DNA of 64,000 bases from Lineus longissimus (Eukaryota; Nemertea; Pilidiophora; Heteronemertea; Lineidae). Positions within the stretch are counted from its first letter, which is position 1. Each line of letters opens with the position of its first letter. The DNA lies in assembly GCF_910592395.1 (NCBI RefSeq), contig NC_088311.1:16000501-16064500 (forward strand). Direction: 5' to 3'. The notes under the pieces are model-generated. The model searched no databases and was not told where the DNA came from. It was given only the letters and a program-made list of their open reading frames with translations. Positions 12,300 to 24,286 of this stretch are shown piece by piece. A program made the position numbers and the translations under genes.

Positions 12300-13960
12300 C
12301 CTTTAAAATTCCATACAAACCTCCTTCTGGCCACATTGTGATTTCTCATTTGAACCTGAATGGCTACGGTTCAAAATTAGATGATCCCAATTTTTAAAAG
12401 TAAACTTCTCAATCAGATATCCTACTTTTAACGGAAACCCATGCAACTTTACCTACATCGATTCATATAGAAGGCTTCACCTGCTTTCAAATAAATAGAG
12501 AAATACACCATAGGGCCAGAAGGGGGTCCGGTGGTGTCGCTATTTTAGTTTAAAACGGTTTAAAGGATAGTGTATCATTCACCTTGCCTGGTGCAAATTG
12601 TCAACAAGTCTTTCCCATCCAACGACTACTATGTCGGAGTTGTTTATAATAGCCCCATTAATTCATCTTACAGCAAATCCCAGGAGAATGATCTCTGGGA
12701 CACACTGTACAATGATGTTCAGTCGTACTCATCTATAGGGGAAAAGTTTTACTCATGTGAGATTTAAACGCCAGGACTGGGATAAACAATGGTTTTATCA
12801 GAAATGATGACACCTCCTTTACTCCACTTCCAGCTTCCTATTTTTCTGATGAGTCTATAGAAATAGTCAAGTTGAATAGAATTAATTTGGATCTAACTGT
12901 ATATCCACCCACTTATGTTGAAAAGCTCCTCGACCTTTGTATCTCATCAGGTCTTAAAATTTTAAATGGAAGGGTTCTTGGCGACACGAAAGGAAGTTTT
13001 ACCTGCCATAAATACAATGGCAGTAGCACTGTAAATTACGCACTTGCACATTATAGCACATTTGAATACATCATATATTTTAAAGTTCATGAGTTGCCAG
13101 AAAACTTAAAGAGGAGTTAGCAGTTTATGTTTTTTCAGAGATTACCATTGCACCATATAGAACTTATCCATATAAAAGCACCCCACAATTTGCGCCGCGC
13201 TGTATGATCTCCATGTGCATCAAGTTAGATTATTTACATCACGCTTAAGACCCCACCATTGGTAATATTCCTTTTCACAATATTCCTCCAAACTTTATAT
13301 GGGATTTAGAATCATCCCCTGCCTTATTTGGGTCTGCCTTATCCTCAAATTTAATTCAAAGTAAAATAAAAGAATTCAATGCTGACTTAATGAATGATAA
13401 CAATGTTAAGTCGAGCGTAGACCAACTTAATGACATTCTGATTACTACGCAGAAAAATCTCTTAAAGTAAAAAAGAAATTCAAGACCAATACTTATAGTC
13501 AATATATAGTAAGAAATCCACTATAAAGCATCGTAGATGGTTTGACTATGAATACATTACTCTTCGCAGGTCAATTCAGAAACTAGGTCAATCACTCATA
13601 TATTACCCAAACAACCCTGTTGTGAGAGAACGATTTTTTACTGAAAAGAAAATATATAGAGAGATTCTGTAAGAAAATTGAAAAAGCCACTTTATATCTG
13701 CTTAGTCGATTTCAAAAAAGGCTTTGACAGGGTTTGACGGTCTTTATTATAAATTATTAAAACAGAACATCAGGGGTAAATTCTTTGTTATCGTATAAAA
13801 CATGTACAACCATAGCTCAGCCTGTATCAGGATTGAAGATGGTGTTACTGACCAATTTAGGGTAAAAGCAATCGTCAAGCAGGGGGAAATTCTTAGCCCC
13901 AACCTTTTCCATTTTTTTTAAAAATGACTTGCCGCACTGTATCCCAATCGACTCTGAGTA
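12300..13960 (+). pseudogene. LINE ORF2 remnant: endonuclease and RT start
   Basis: Near 12336-12375 the frame gives ISHLNLNGYGSKLDDP, typical of the start of the endonuclease. Around 12765 NARTG is readable. At 12999-13050 CHKYNGSSTVNYALAH is the same block as in the first LINE. Later fragments include LVDFKKGFD (about 13705) and VKQGEILSPNLFHFF (about 13868-13915). There are many stops and frameshifts. Confidence 0.6.
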
Positions 13961-14377
13961 CACCATATCTAGACGCAAGGGCCCAACGCGCCGCGTAGCG
14001 GCAAAAAAGCGAAGCTGGCGAAACATTTATAACGGGTCACCGTCACTTATTATTGGACTTATAGCGCATTTACGGGGTTGCAACTATTTTGCTTTATAGT
14101 GTCACCAGGAAAGAAAAGCATGCGACCTAACGCCGATCTATTTGTATAAAGTGATAATCGGAAGGTATATAGTAGGAAATATCAATAAAATAATCATTCC
14201 ATTTCGTCTTTTGAGGGCATTTTTGATTGTAAAAAATATATGTGTACGTCACCGTAGTCTCTGCAATGATAATTTTATCAGATCAGTCTCGCGCAAGTAG
14301 AAGTTCTTTACCTGTTAGTTCTTCACTTATTAGTCTCAACGTCTGGCGCAAAGCCAGACGTTTTCCATTACGATTTC

Positions 14378-15975
14378 ACTACGATGTTTGACAAGAAGGA
14401 GCAGTGCGCGAGATATGCTAATGAGCAGACTTCCCTCGCTTGAGTTTCTGAAGAATGTTCCATATCGCGCTAAGCTCATCACTACTGATTATGACAGGCG
14501 TGCAACGGTAGGTATCTGCTCCCCAACTTCCACCCTAATACGGTACAATAAGTTACCATTTGATGGGAATGGGACAATGCCCTCACTGTGTATGGAGTCA
14601 TAGGGATAAGAAGACATTATTCATTAGTGTTGGTACAAGTGATTTTGCCCAAAAAGCATGCGCATTCAAAAAACAAAATATGCAAGGTAATCACGTACAT
14701 GACCATGACGACGTGCAGAAAGTGCACTGGCCAGTGCATACCCTATGGCTATGTACTAGCAAACATGGTAAACATGAACAACATCATTATTCATCGGCAG
14801 TTCATTTTACTCCGAGCTTTTCCTGAAACATATAGCCATGATGATTAGGCCTACCATGTACCATGACCAATAACAGCACTAGATCATGTAGATGTCAACA
14901 AGTTCACATGAACCGTATAATCCCGCATGGCGCATGTGGGGCATGCGTCTAAACCAAAGCCCCAAAATCACTTGTTTTGGTCTATTTCAGTTTCACTTGT
15001 GTTTCCCCCGTCTCCCAGTCCATAATACATTTACAGTTTACAATCCCCGATCATGGCCCAACAAAAGGTCATCGGTTGACTAAAGGAACACAACTGTTCA
15101 ATGTATTTATAGTTGAATGCGATCAAACTACGTCTTTTCAATCGTGGATTGTAAATTTAACCCCATGGGCCTAGGGAAGGCCCTATAACAATACTTTCGA
15201 CACAGTTATTATCTCCGCTGCCTCCACCATGTTACACACAGTGCTCACTGCTGATTCTAAAATGCGCCACCTAGTCAAAACAGGACATATGTTCTTCTAG
15301 GAATAGATCTCTTTCCAATATTTCGTCATTCCACTATCGTCATCACCTCATCATACTTTCATTGACATTACAGGCACACATCCACAGAGCACTCTTCAAA
15401 TCATCTACACAGTGGTTATCCAACTAGGATTATAAAGGTAATTTCTTAGCCCCGCACAGTGGGTTTCAGTCTTGATAAAGGGGCACTATCCAAGATAAAG
15501 TTACAAGAAGTAGTCAATAGGGGTCTCTCACCTCTCACTGTATGTCCACACTATTCACGCTTGTACGAGGAATACATTCAATGCTGAATCTAACAACACC
15601 CAGTGCCCTTACTCTGTATATTAGTCACTGGAAGATGGCCCATTTCACTCCTTCCTTCTACTTCACCTATAGTCTCATTGCAAACGCCTCAGTTCTATGA
15701 TATCACATTCACTTTCAGCTGTCATGCAACGCAACAACTGTGCTATCTGCCATCGCACATCAACGAAGAAGTGCAGCCGCCCACATTCCACCTCACGTCT
15801 GTCCGACCAGCTGCAATCCTCGAGGACGCCCCACTGTACCACGATTTCACTACGATGTTTGACAAGAAGGAGCAGTGCGCGAGATAGGCTAATGAGCAGA
15901 CTTCCCTCGCTTGAGTTTCGGAAGAATGTTCCATATCGCGCTAAGCTGACCACTGCTGACCATGACAGGCGTGCA
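14378..15975 (+). repeat. Pair of ~130-bp direct repeats, 1.46 kb apart
   Basis: Copies at about 14378-14505 and 15839-15975 share GATTTCACTACGATGTTTGA and GAATGTTCCATATCGCGCTA, with a handful of differences. The first copy has ATATGCTAAT where the second has ATAGGCTAAT. They could be terminal repeats or duplicated internal sequence of an unknown element. Confidence 0.6.
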
Positions 15976-16500
15976 TTGGACTGGTACAGGTTGGAATTGA
16001 ACATTGAATATGCTGGTGGTGACGCTTTCTGATGAGAAGTTGGTCGTGACTGATGCAGTATCCTTGGACTTGTCCAGAGCATCGTTCAATCATTGCTCTC
16101 TGAGCTGCCTTGATTCTGTACTTACCCAAATACTAAGACCAAACGCCTGTTGACTGTCCTTTAAGAGAGACTGGCGCCATGCCTAGAGATATGACTGACC
16201 CCTATTGGCAAATTTGTATGACTTTATCTTGCCTACCTAGCTGCTGCCTATAGTCTCCCTTTAACTGCGGAACACTTCAAAGTCGATAAAATGCCATGTT
16301 CCACCTTTTAATGTGTTCAGACCGCCATTTTCAAAATAATCAAGTCAGGACACTGCCTTCTAGTCTCATAATAAATTTTGCTTTCCTCAATAATAACATT
16401 TCTTCTTCTTCAATGCTTTCATCATTCCAAACTTCTCCTCCTCGGACTTTTACAGGGGTACAGTCATGGCAATCAAAACCCAAATACTGAGACCAAATGC

Positions 16501-16564
16501 CTGTTGACTGTGCTTTAAGAGAGACTGGCGCCATGCCTAGTCTCTCTTAAAGCACAGTCAACAG
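16501..16564. repeat. Perfect 26-bp-arm hairpin
   Basis: The arms 16501-16526 and 16539-16564 are exact reverse complements, with loop GGCGCCATGCCT. One arm plus loop, with one mismatch, is also present as a direct copy at 16126-16186. It lies at the right edge of the unidentified insertion, so it may mark that element's end. Confidence 0.85.
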
Positions 16565-16599
16565 ACACCAACCCCCTCAGACTCAGAAACCACAAACGC

Positions 16600-18060
16600 C
16601 CAACCCTTCCTGCTACCTTAATACTTCTAGGTGACCATTACATTATATGCTTAATGTACGCTGACGACTTGATATTATGCTCCTTATCTCCCCTCTGGCA
16701 TGCACAACTCTGGCATCTCAAAATTAACTTTTAAAAAACCAAAATCATGAAAATGAGTGGAAATGGCCATTCCTGTTCACATACATTCTGTTTAAAAGAA
16801 CATGCTATCGTAAACGATAAGAGCTATCGTTATTTAGGTGTGGAATTTATCCGGCTCTTTCACTGCCTCAAAAACCAATCTGGCAAACCGGGCTAAAAAA
16901 GCCTTATTCAAACTTCAGTCAGCTATCAAACATAGTAATCTGAGTCCGGTGTAATGTTTTTGAGTGTTTCTATTTTTGAGTGTTTCCCCTCATTGTTTGG
17001 GAACGCTAAAATATAGATTGACAAGTTTTTCTGTGTTTCCCCCTATTGAAAAGTCATGGTCTCTCTAGCTGCCTATTGTTTGGAAACACTGACACATGGG
17101 AAACAACCACAGATGTTACACCGGCAACATCTTTGAATTTATTTGATCACTTCATCAAACCTATATCCCTATATGGATCCGAAATTTGGGGTCTAGAAAA
17201 TTATTTCAAGAGAAATCCACTCTCTTGGGACAAGATTTTGGGTGCAAACCTTTGCAAACAGCCTGCAGACAAACTGAACATATCATTTTGTAAGTATTTA
17301 TTAGGTACATCTAAGGAAGCCTGCAACATAGCTGCATTGGGCGAATAATGGAGATTCCCGCTTTTATTGGACTCAATAACCGCATCTTTCAAATATTACC
17401 AACATGTTCTTATGTCAAAGAATGATCTTCTTGCAAAGGCACTAAACGAATCCATTGCAAAAGACAACTCTAAAACATTTTCTTGGTATTCATTTATTAA
17501 AAATATGGCAATTTCTCTCAACCTTAATCTATCATCATTTGACCCAAAACTTGTCAAAGAAAAATTGAGAGAGAAGTGTGTAGCTCCCTGGAAGAATCAC
17601 ATCAGCGCCACTCGTATGCAAGAAGGCAAGCTTGAGCTTCATTCTAAAATAAAAAATCATTTTCAATATAAAGAATACCTAAATATTGTTAAATCCAAAA
17701 GCAGAAGAGCATCTCTTACGAGACTTCGAATCAGCAACCATTCTTACAAATAGAAAGGGGACGATATCTTATTCCGAAGCCCCCTCGGTCTGAACGTTTA
17801 TGTTCCTCCTGCCTTAAATCCGGTTCATCAGCTGTTGAAGACGAATTCCACTTTTTAATTGACTGTCTTCTATATGCTGACATCAGAGTTAACCTTTCAT
17901 CATCTATGCCCACCAAATTATCAAACCAATGAGTTCCGAAAACTAATTTTTACTTCTATCTTGTAAACTCCGAGGGCAAAACAATTATTAATTTAAGTAA
18001 ATTTTGTGATGATGGTTTCAAAAGAAAGGTCGATTCTCTCACAACCTGAATTTTGATATA
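16600..18060 (+). pseudogene. LINE ORF2 remnant: RT palm to C-terminus
   Basis: The catalytic block CLMYADDLILCS is readable at about 16650-16690. Then come SYRYLGVEFI (about 16822-16850) and, in 17130-17350, PISLYGSEIWGLENYF, the usual start of the LINE C-terminal helical region. 17367-17753 keeps an open frame (FSWYSFIKNMAISLNL...). Frameshifts and stops separate the pieces. Confidence 0.6.
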
Positions 18061-19600
18061 TCCATTAGATAATCTGTTTTAACATGTATTTTGCATATTA
18101 TATTAAAACCCATCTACATGTACTACTTCCACACATCCTCTGGCACTCTTGTAATATGGGTACATTTCCCAAAGACAGATCCTTTATTACACCACTCTCT
18201 TCTTTTTCTCCAATCTATCTACACCAAGTTTATCGTAACTGCATCCAATGTAAATTTATTTTAAACGGAACAATAAACTATGATATTTGATATTTGTAAT
18301 TTCAGTGTGACCAACACTCAAGTTACCACATATTCCACCTAAAGAGAATTTTCGTGAGAGAAACCCTTTCAGACGACACAATTACCTAAGTGAAGATCTC
18401 ACCACTTTACGTTTAGTTAGTTCTTCACTCCAAGCAAGCACACTCCACTTAAAGGGAAGGTCTCACTGCAATAACATTAGTAAGAGCTACCATTTAAGGA
18501 GGCACGACACAACTGCTGTACTTTCAGTGTGACCTATTCTCAAAGTTCCAATTTTCCACGCTTGGACATGGCCTACATGCATTTGTACATGTACCTACAC
18601 TCATGATCCAGCACTTCCAGTATTTTGCTAACAGAGTGACGGCAGCACCACTGTTTCGCTGTAGACTATCATGTTTCTGGCAGACTTCTGAAGCGTGTTT
18701 CGGACGTTTGCATTTCTTTCGGCCACCGCGCTGGGGGGCGGCAGTCATTTTTTAAAACATGGATGCTTCTGTTTTTGTTTACGCAGTTCAGCTTTAAGAT
18801 AATCCTTTGTCTTCCAGACACTGATTAGGAGAGCGCCCTCCGGAAAATGGTTTGGTTAAATCGCTTTCAAGCCGGTTGCGTCACACTTGGCCGAATGCGC
18901 ATTTAATCCCGATTATGTTTATGTATTTTTGGTTAAATGGAAAACGGCAATGTCCGAGAATGCGGAGTTTGCGTCATTTGGGTGAATCTGAAAAGGCTGG
19001 AACATCCTTACTAAATTCGAGAAAAGTTTGTGTGTTTGTTTGTTTGTGCGCTCATATCTCCCATACCGAATGGCTGAGCGACCCCATATTTTGCATGTAG
19101 CATTTAACGGGTCCCGAAAGTGTCCTTACGAATCCCGATTTTTGAATTTCCAACTAACATCCGATAACGCCGTTTATTGGTTTTATCTAACGTTATTCAG
19201 CTTGCCCACGCGGCGATTTTACCTTCGCGTCATGCGCGTCACGGGCGGCGTCACTCCCGACAGAGCCTGATCGCGTCACGGCTCCGACGTCAGGATGGGT
19301 CTGCTGATGTAATGACGTCACAATGCGACGTCTCGAGCCCTGTCACTTCAGTCAAAAGCTTTCAGTCAGTTGGCCGCGGCCCCATTTCCGCGTAATTCTC
19401 TCTGCGCTATGACGTCACTGCATATCATTACGAGCTCATTATCGCGTACATTTAGGCGTGAAAAATATGAAGTCGGAAATCGATCCTAAACTTGCCAAAA
19501 TCTTTCTGAGTGACATGTAAACGGAACATATTATTCTAGATGAAACATTAATTAGTAGTTTCATTAACAAAAAAGTGTAAAAAGTCCTGAGGTTTGCTGT
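18061..19600. other. No supported gene; CRE-like sites near 19.3-19.4 kb
   Basis: Short frames here have no recognisable domains. Two perfect TGACGTCA palindromes (19313-19320 and 19410-19417) and further GCGTCA/GACGTC cores cluster between about 18970 and 19420, a CpG-richer patch. This could be an old promoter but no transcript is supported. Confidence 0.35.
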
Positions 19601-22302
19601 TTACGTGACTTTGAACAGCGGTCGTCGCCCGAAAATTTGCAATTTTTTCACGTAATTTTGTTGAATAAATGCACCTAACTCATCAAAAACATCGCGCGTG
19701 CTCAGAAGTAATGACTGATATTTATTGTTATATGTATCTTTGACTGAATAACACGATAGTAAAAATGATTATTTCTGCCGCACGGCTAGAAAATACGTTT
19801 AAGTTGCCTCTGATTTTTGTCAGAAAATGTTGCAGCCGGATTTAGGTTCCGACCACACCCGAAGTTGAGCCGAAGAGGCCCGAACACTAGGATCGCCACC
19901 ATCGCTACAAAACGTGTTCTAGAATACTGATTATGAAAACTTGTCCAATAGCCCATCCTGCCGTCCCATCCCTCCTTTCATGAGACCACCATTGCCCAAA
20001 TTTAATGACAAAATGATGCAAAGAAGAAACTTAACATTAAAGATAACTAATCCTCTCTTCTGCATCTTGAAACTCTTTAACAGTGAAACGCTAACATTGA
20101 AACAAGAATACCAATAACAAACAGACAGTCAATTGTTGAAGGGTGTAAAACACAATGCCAAATTCAAATTCTTGCAAGTGGTGCTGTTGAACTTTTCAAG
20201 TGGAAGGAATCAAACTTATTTTCATTCGTGATGTTATTTGCTAATGATTGTTTACACCATTCAACAGCTTGACATGTTCATCAAACCCGATTGACTGGAG
20301 AAGTGAAAGTATTAGCTGAAAGATAAAGCAGATTTTTCCTGAATGACAACAGCCTGGATGTACAATTACAACAGTCAAATTGATGACAAACTTCAAGTTA
20401 AACCAATCACAATCTTGCAGGAAGATATAGGTTAAGTATACACCTTTAACACTGGCATTGGTCATGCTGCTCAAATTACATACTTTATCAGCTTTTTGGT
20501 ATTATCTTTTACTGATACAGCAACTCTAAAAATGAGATGATGGCAAGTTCTGTGCGCGATGTCTGGCACAAAATAACTCTTGTGGGGGTACTGATGAGGC
20601 TATTCACGGCTTTATAAGCATCATTGATGGCTTGGAAGCCCGTTCAGACCCTGGCCAGGGTCAGGGAAAATAAACTATCCATCCAAAGGTCGTCCAAAAT
20701 TACCAGACAATGCCTATTATTGAGCCATGTCACCTAGTAGGCCCTGGTGTTTTGGACCGTGAAGATCCACATTGTAATGTGTATATGATTTCTTTTCCTG
20801 AACTATGGCAGCCTTTTACAGGCAAATCTGGCAAAAAAAGTGCCTTAACATAGGCAAGTAAAATTACCAAACAAACAAAAGATATATCATTATGAGAAAG
20901 TTTATTTTCACAGAGGATATACAGAGAAATTTCTGAAGAATCAGCCGGATTGCCCAACAGTAGTAGTAGACATCTCAGTCACCTGGATCTTTTCGGAAGT
21001 GAAGCATCATGGCTCATGCTTTACTGTTTGAGCACATCCACACAAATCGATAGTATTCCTGGTCAATATCAATGACGATATGGTGGAACACATGACATAC
21101 CTCCAGTCTCATAACATAACAATAACATAACACTCACTCAGTCACTCACTGTCGCTCTGACATTTCTGACGACTATTCTACCAGTAGCTTTATCAAAAGG
21201 CTCAAAATCATCTGGTCATTTGGCCACAAGTTGTAGAAATTATAGTCAGACTAAGCATATTCATCAACAGAACTCAAACAGGCTACCATCATGCCATTCT
21301 CACTTTTAACCACAATTTTTTTGAGACACGCTGTGCATTAAAATATTTTTACAATATCGCGTCGTGCACGCAATTGCCGCGAAAAACGGCTTGATTAACA
21401 TCACGTGATCCAAAACGTCATAAATATTAATGAGATTTCTTCGAAAAATCACCAAATTAAGTGCCAAAAAAGAAATATTTAGGAAACCGGGTGCTCAAAT
21501 GTTTTAAAAGATATGAATTCATTTAGGATTGGTCAACCACTTCGCAAAAAATCAATTTACCAAATATCGCCGCAAAGCTGGAAAATATCTTTGAGTGAGG
21601 TATGTTCAGCGAAGATTGCGAAAATATCATATTTCGAAAAATTGATCAAACTCGGTTGATTTTGCTTGGAATTTGATGAAATAAACACCAATTTTTTCTT
21701 TCAATAACTAACAATTTCGCCATCTTTGATCAATCGCTCTCCCCGAACAGTCGTGCATGCTACAGAGGTTTTAGTCTCTGCCACAAATATGGCGCGAATT
21801 AGTATCAAATTTTTACCGATAGGTGACAGTAGCAGCGCAACGCAGAGAGAAACGCTCTTTTGGCGCTGCGAACGGGGGCGCGGCCAACTGACTGCTTTGG
21901 CGCGTTCACACAGAGCTTGGTGATCAATTTTTGTTCGATTTCGGAATCAAATTGTGAAAAGAAGGTGTGTATTAAATGTATATGACGAATGAAAAAGACT
22001 GATGGTAGGCCTACTGCTGGCCGGTGGGCGTGTTTAGTATCGGCCTTTTGTGTACTGTTCCATTGGCCTACTGACATCTCACTTCTCATCGGTCACTTCA
22101 TGGTCAGAGCAAATGATACTGCCCACCTCATTTAGTCATTAGGCCTACTACCCACGCGAGAACATAAACTCAATCACCCGGTGAAAGGCCACTGACTAGG
22201 CCAGTGCATGATCTGAGTGATAATGACAAACCATTTGGGCCTAGCTACTTTGTGTTGAATACAATTAATGAATTAGTTTATTTTGTCTTTTTATAGAAGA
22301 AA
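19601..22302. other. Non-coding, nothing recognised
   Basis: AT-rich sequence without a convincing exon, repeat family or inverted repeat that I can identify. Open frames on both strands are short and low in complexity. Confidence 0.4.
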
Positions 22303-22410
22303 ATGCCTCACCCGCCAAAAAGAAAAAAGAGCCTGTCAAGGCACACGCCAGGGAGTAAACGAATGAAGCAGACTCGAACAGGAGACAAGACCACTAATGA
22401 ATATTCATAG
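22303..22410 (+). other. Possible small basic exon (weak)
   Basis: An ATG frame of 35 codons is rich in Lys, Arg and Pro (PPKRKKSLSRHTPGSKRM). It follows a pyrimidine-rich stretch ending TTTTTATAG (to 22296), which could be a splice acceptor. No domain or partner exon is identified, so this may be chance. Confidence 0.15.
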
Positions 22411-23647
22411 GTTGGAGGGTCCAGGCCTATCTATTAGACGAGTGCATGTTTTTTACTCTCAAGTACATATTTGGACTTGGAGAGGTATTGAAAAAATATT
22501 TGCTGTGGCAAGTCTACAGATATAAATAAATTGTTTGGTAAAAAAAATAATTTTGAATTTTGACAACCTGGCCATAGGGGGGGTGGTTCAAATTTGGAGT
22601 GAAAATGGCCGAAATGGGTAGTAAAAATGTCCACTTGTGTCAAACTTGTCAATTAAAAAAAAAATTTCCGTGGTCAATCACCAATTTCCATCGCACCAGT
22701 TACTCGCAAGACTAACCCGTATATCATATCCGAATTTCAGTTTCACTACTTGACGCATTCTTTGATGGCGGGCATTTGAAATAACTGGAAATGGCTTGGA
22801 AAATCAATTGTGGTCTTGTCTCTATTTAGAGGGTTTTGGGTTACAGGTCAAAAATAGTAAATGAGCTCTGAAATCCACAAAAACCGTTTGAATTGGCTGA
22901 AATGTGTTGAGGATGTGTGGACATATCATGGAAATTGGAAAATGTGGAAAAAAAGAAAATTCTCAAATTTAACCCCCCTGTCCTACAGGGCTTTTAAGTG
23001 AAAATGCCAAAAATTGAAATTTTCAAATAATTTCAAATGATTTCAAATTTTTCTACTTTTTTGGGCTAGATATGTTTCATAACAATCATCAATTGTGAAT
23101 AGTAATGATAGTGTTGATTGTTTTGCATGTTATTTTCATTTTGGGAGGTGTCGGGCACAGAGCACGCTAGGTGGCAGGGTACCAAGCTTTCACTAATTTT
23201 TTTATTTCAGCAGGTGAATTCAAGAGAAAAGTATCTGAATTACGAGCGAGAATATTAGCAAAGACTAAAAGTAATGGTTTTTGTTTGAATTGGGAGGGGG
23301 CTAAACAAAAAAAGAGGGGGGTAACATACGGGTTTGTTAAAGTAAGTTTTTTGGATAAGCCGGGTCACAATGACGGCACATCGTGCGATGTTTTTGTGTG
23401 ACCATGATGAATTGAAATTCAAAACTGGCGCAGGTTATCGGTTATCATATAAGTCATCTTTGTCATAATCCTCTGTGCGTGAAAGTCGAGCACTTGACAA
23501 TAGAAAGAGGAAGGGTCAATCAAAGTAGAAAAAGGTGCAATGCCAAGAAAGTCTGTGCAGGCCATGGCAACCGCCCTAAATGCATTTTTCCTGGTAAGCT
23601 ATATGTTGAAGTTGAAAGAAAATATCATTATATTGAATTAAGGAATG
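22411..23647. other. Non-coding, nothing recognised
   Basis: A run of imperfect AAATTT-rich sequence and short frames. A possible acceptor (TTTTTTTATTTCAG near 23195-23210) precedes a 60-codon frame, without domain support. Confidence 0.35.
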
Positions 23648-23801
23648 GAACCCGAGGCGGAGGACCTTGGTTGAGTTACCAAGACACTCTCGGAGCTAAA
23701 ATACAGTCCAAACCCGAGCCGATAGGCGAGGGTTTGGACGAAATTTTAGCTCCACCCGAGAGTGTCTTGGTAACTCAACCAAGGTCCGAAGCCGAGGGTT
23801 C
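23648..23801. repeat. Near-perfect palindrome of ~154 bp with no spacer
   Basis: The left arm (23648-23724) and right arm (23725-23801) are inverted copies with only a few mismatches and a small indel. Shared blocks include GAGTTACCAAGACACTCTC, TTTTAGCTCC and GGTTTGGAC. Its flank ATTCTAAAATACCT (about 23809) recurs in inverted form near 24256, beside the transposase pseudogene, so the two may be related. Confidence 0.8.
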
Positions 23802-24286
23802 AATTTCTATTCTAAAATACCTCAAACTTAAAAAGATAGGGCACGAAATAACTTGAATATGTGCGAATTTGGCAAATTCCATCCATCGCCTGCCCGGAGC
23901 GCCGGTAGCGCCGTTGTTTACATTATGTTACGGCAGCGCGTATAGGAAGTCCGGATCGGCTCGCTCAAGTGATGCTAAAATCCGCGCAAATGGGCTGTTT
24001 GGAGCGTTTTTCTCAGCAAATATGTGTAGTGCTCATTAAAAAACTTAGGGTGGTTGATGCTTCCTTGGCTGATTTGTGTTTGAAGCAGTGTTTTGAGAGC
24101 CTCAAACTTCTGAAGTGAGCTGTGTGCATGGTTTCCACATTTTAGTGCAACCCGAGGGAACTTTGGTAGAGCATCTTGGTTGCGTGTCCAAAACACTCCA
24201 CTCTCAGAACGAGGCTTATGCATTTTCCATTTAAAAGTTGACTTTACGGTACCAAGGTATTTTAGAATTGACATTTGAAAGTTTTC

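Larger units (their letters stand above)
13961..16600. other. Unidentified ~2.6 kb insertion within the LINE RT
   Basis: The RT reading breaks off after the VKQG block near 13960 and resumes just before YADD near 16600. Nothing between them is recognisable as protein. It contains a direct repeat of about 130 bp (14378-14505 and 15839-15975), a 10-bp-stem hairpin near 14338-14362 (AACGTCTGGC arm), and the hairpin at 16501-16564. Boundaries are approximate. Confidence 0.5.
10467..18060 (+). mobile_element. Second LINE of the same group, heavily decayed and interrupted
   Basis: Fragments appear in the expected order: ORF1 coiled coil and SGNH block (10467-11025), endonuclease (about 12300-13120), RT blocks (about 13690-13935), YADD (about 16650-16690) and ORF2 C-terminus (about 17130-17880). 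Two insertions split it: a Harbinger-like element between ORF1 and ORF2, and about 2.6 kb of unidentified sequence within the RT. It is much older than the LINE at 2.8-9.6 kb. Confidence 0.65.

Noticed and set aside
18524-18748. 74-codon - strand frame rich in Cys and Lys as a first exon
   Set aside because: No splice partner, domain or promoter evidence; low-confidence chance frame.
23479-23856. 125-codon + strand frame at the palindrome
   Set aside because: Half of it is the palindrome itself; the rest has no domain.
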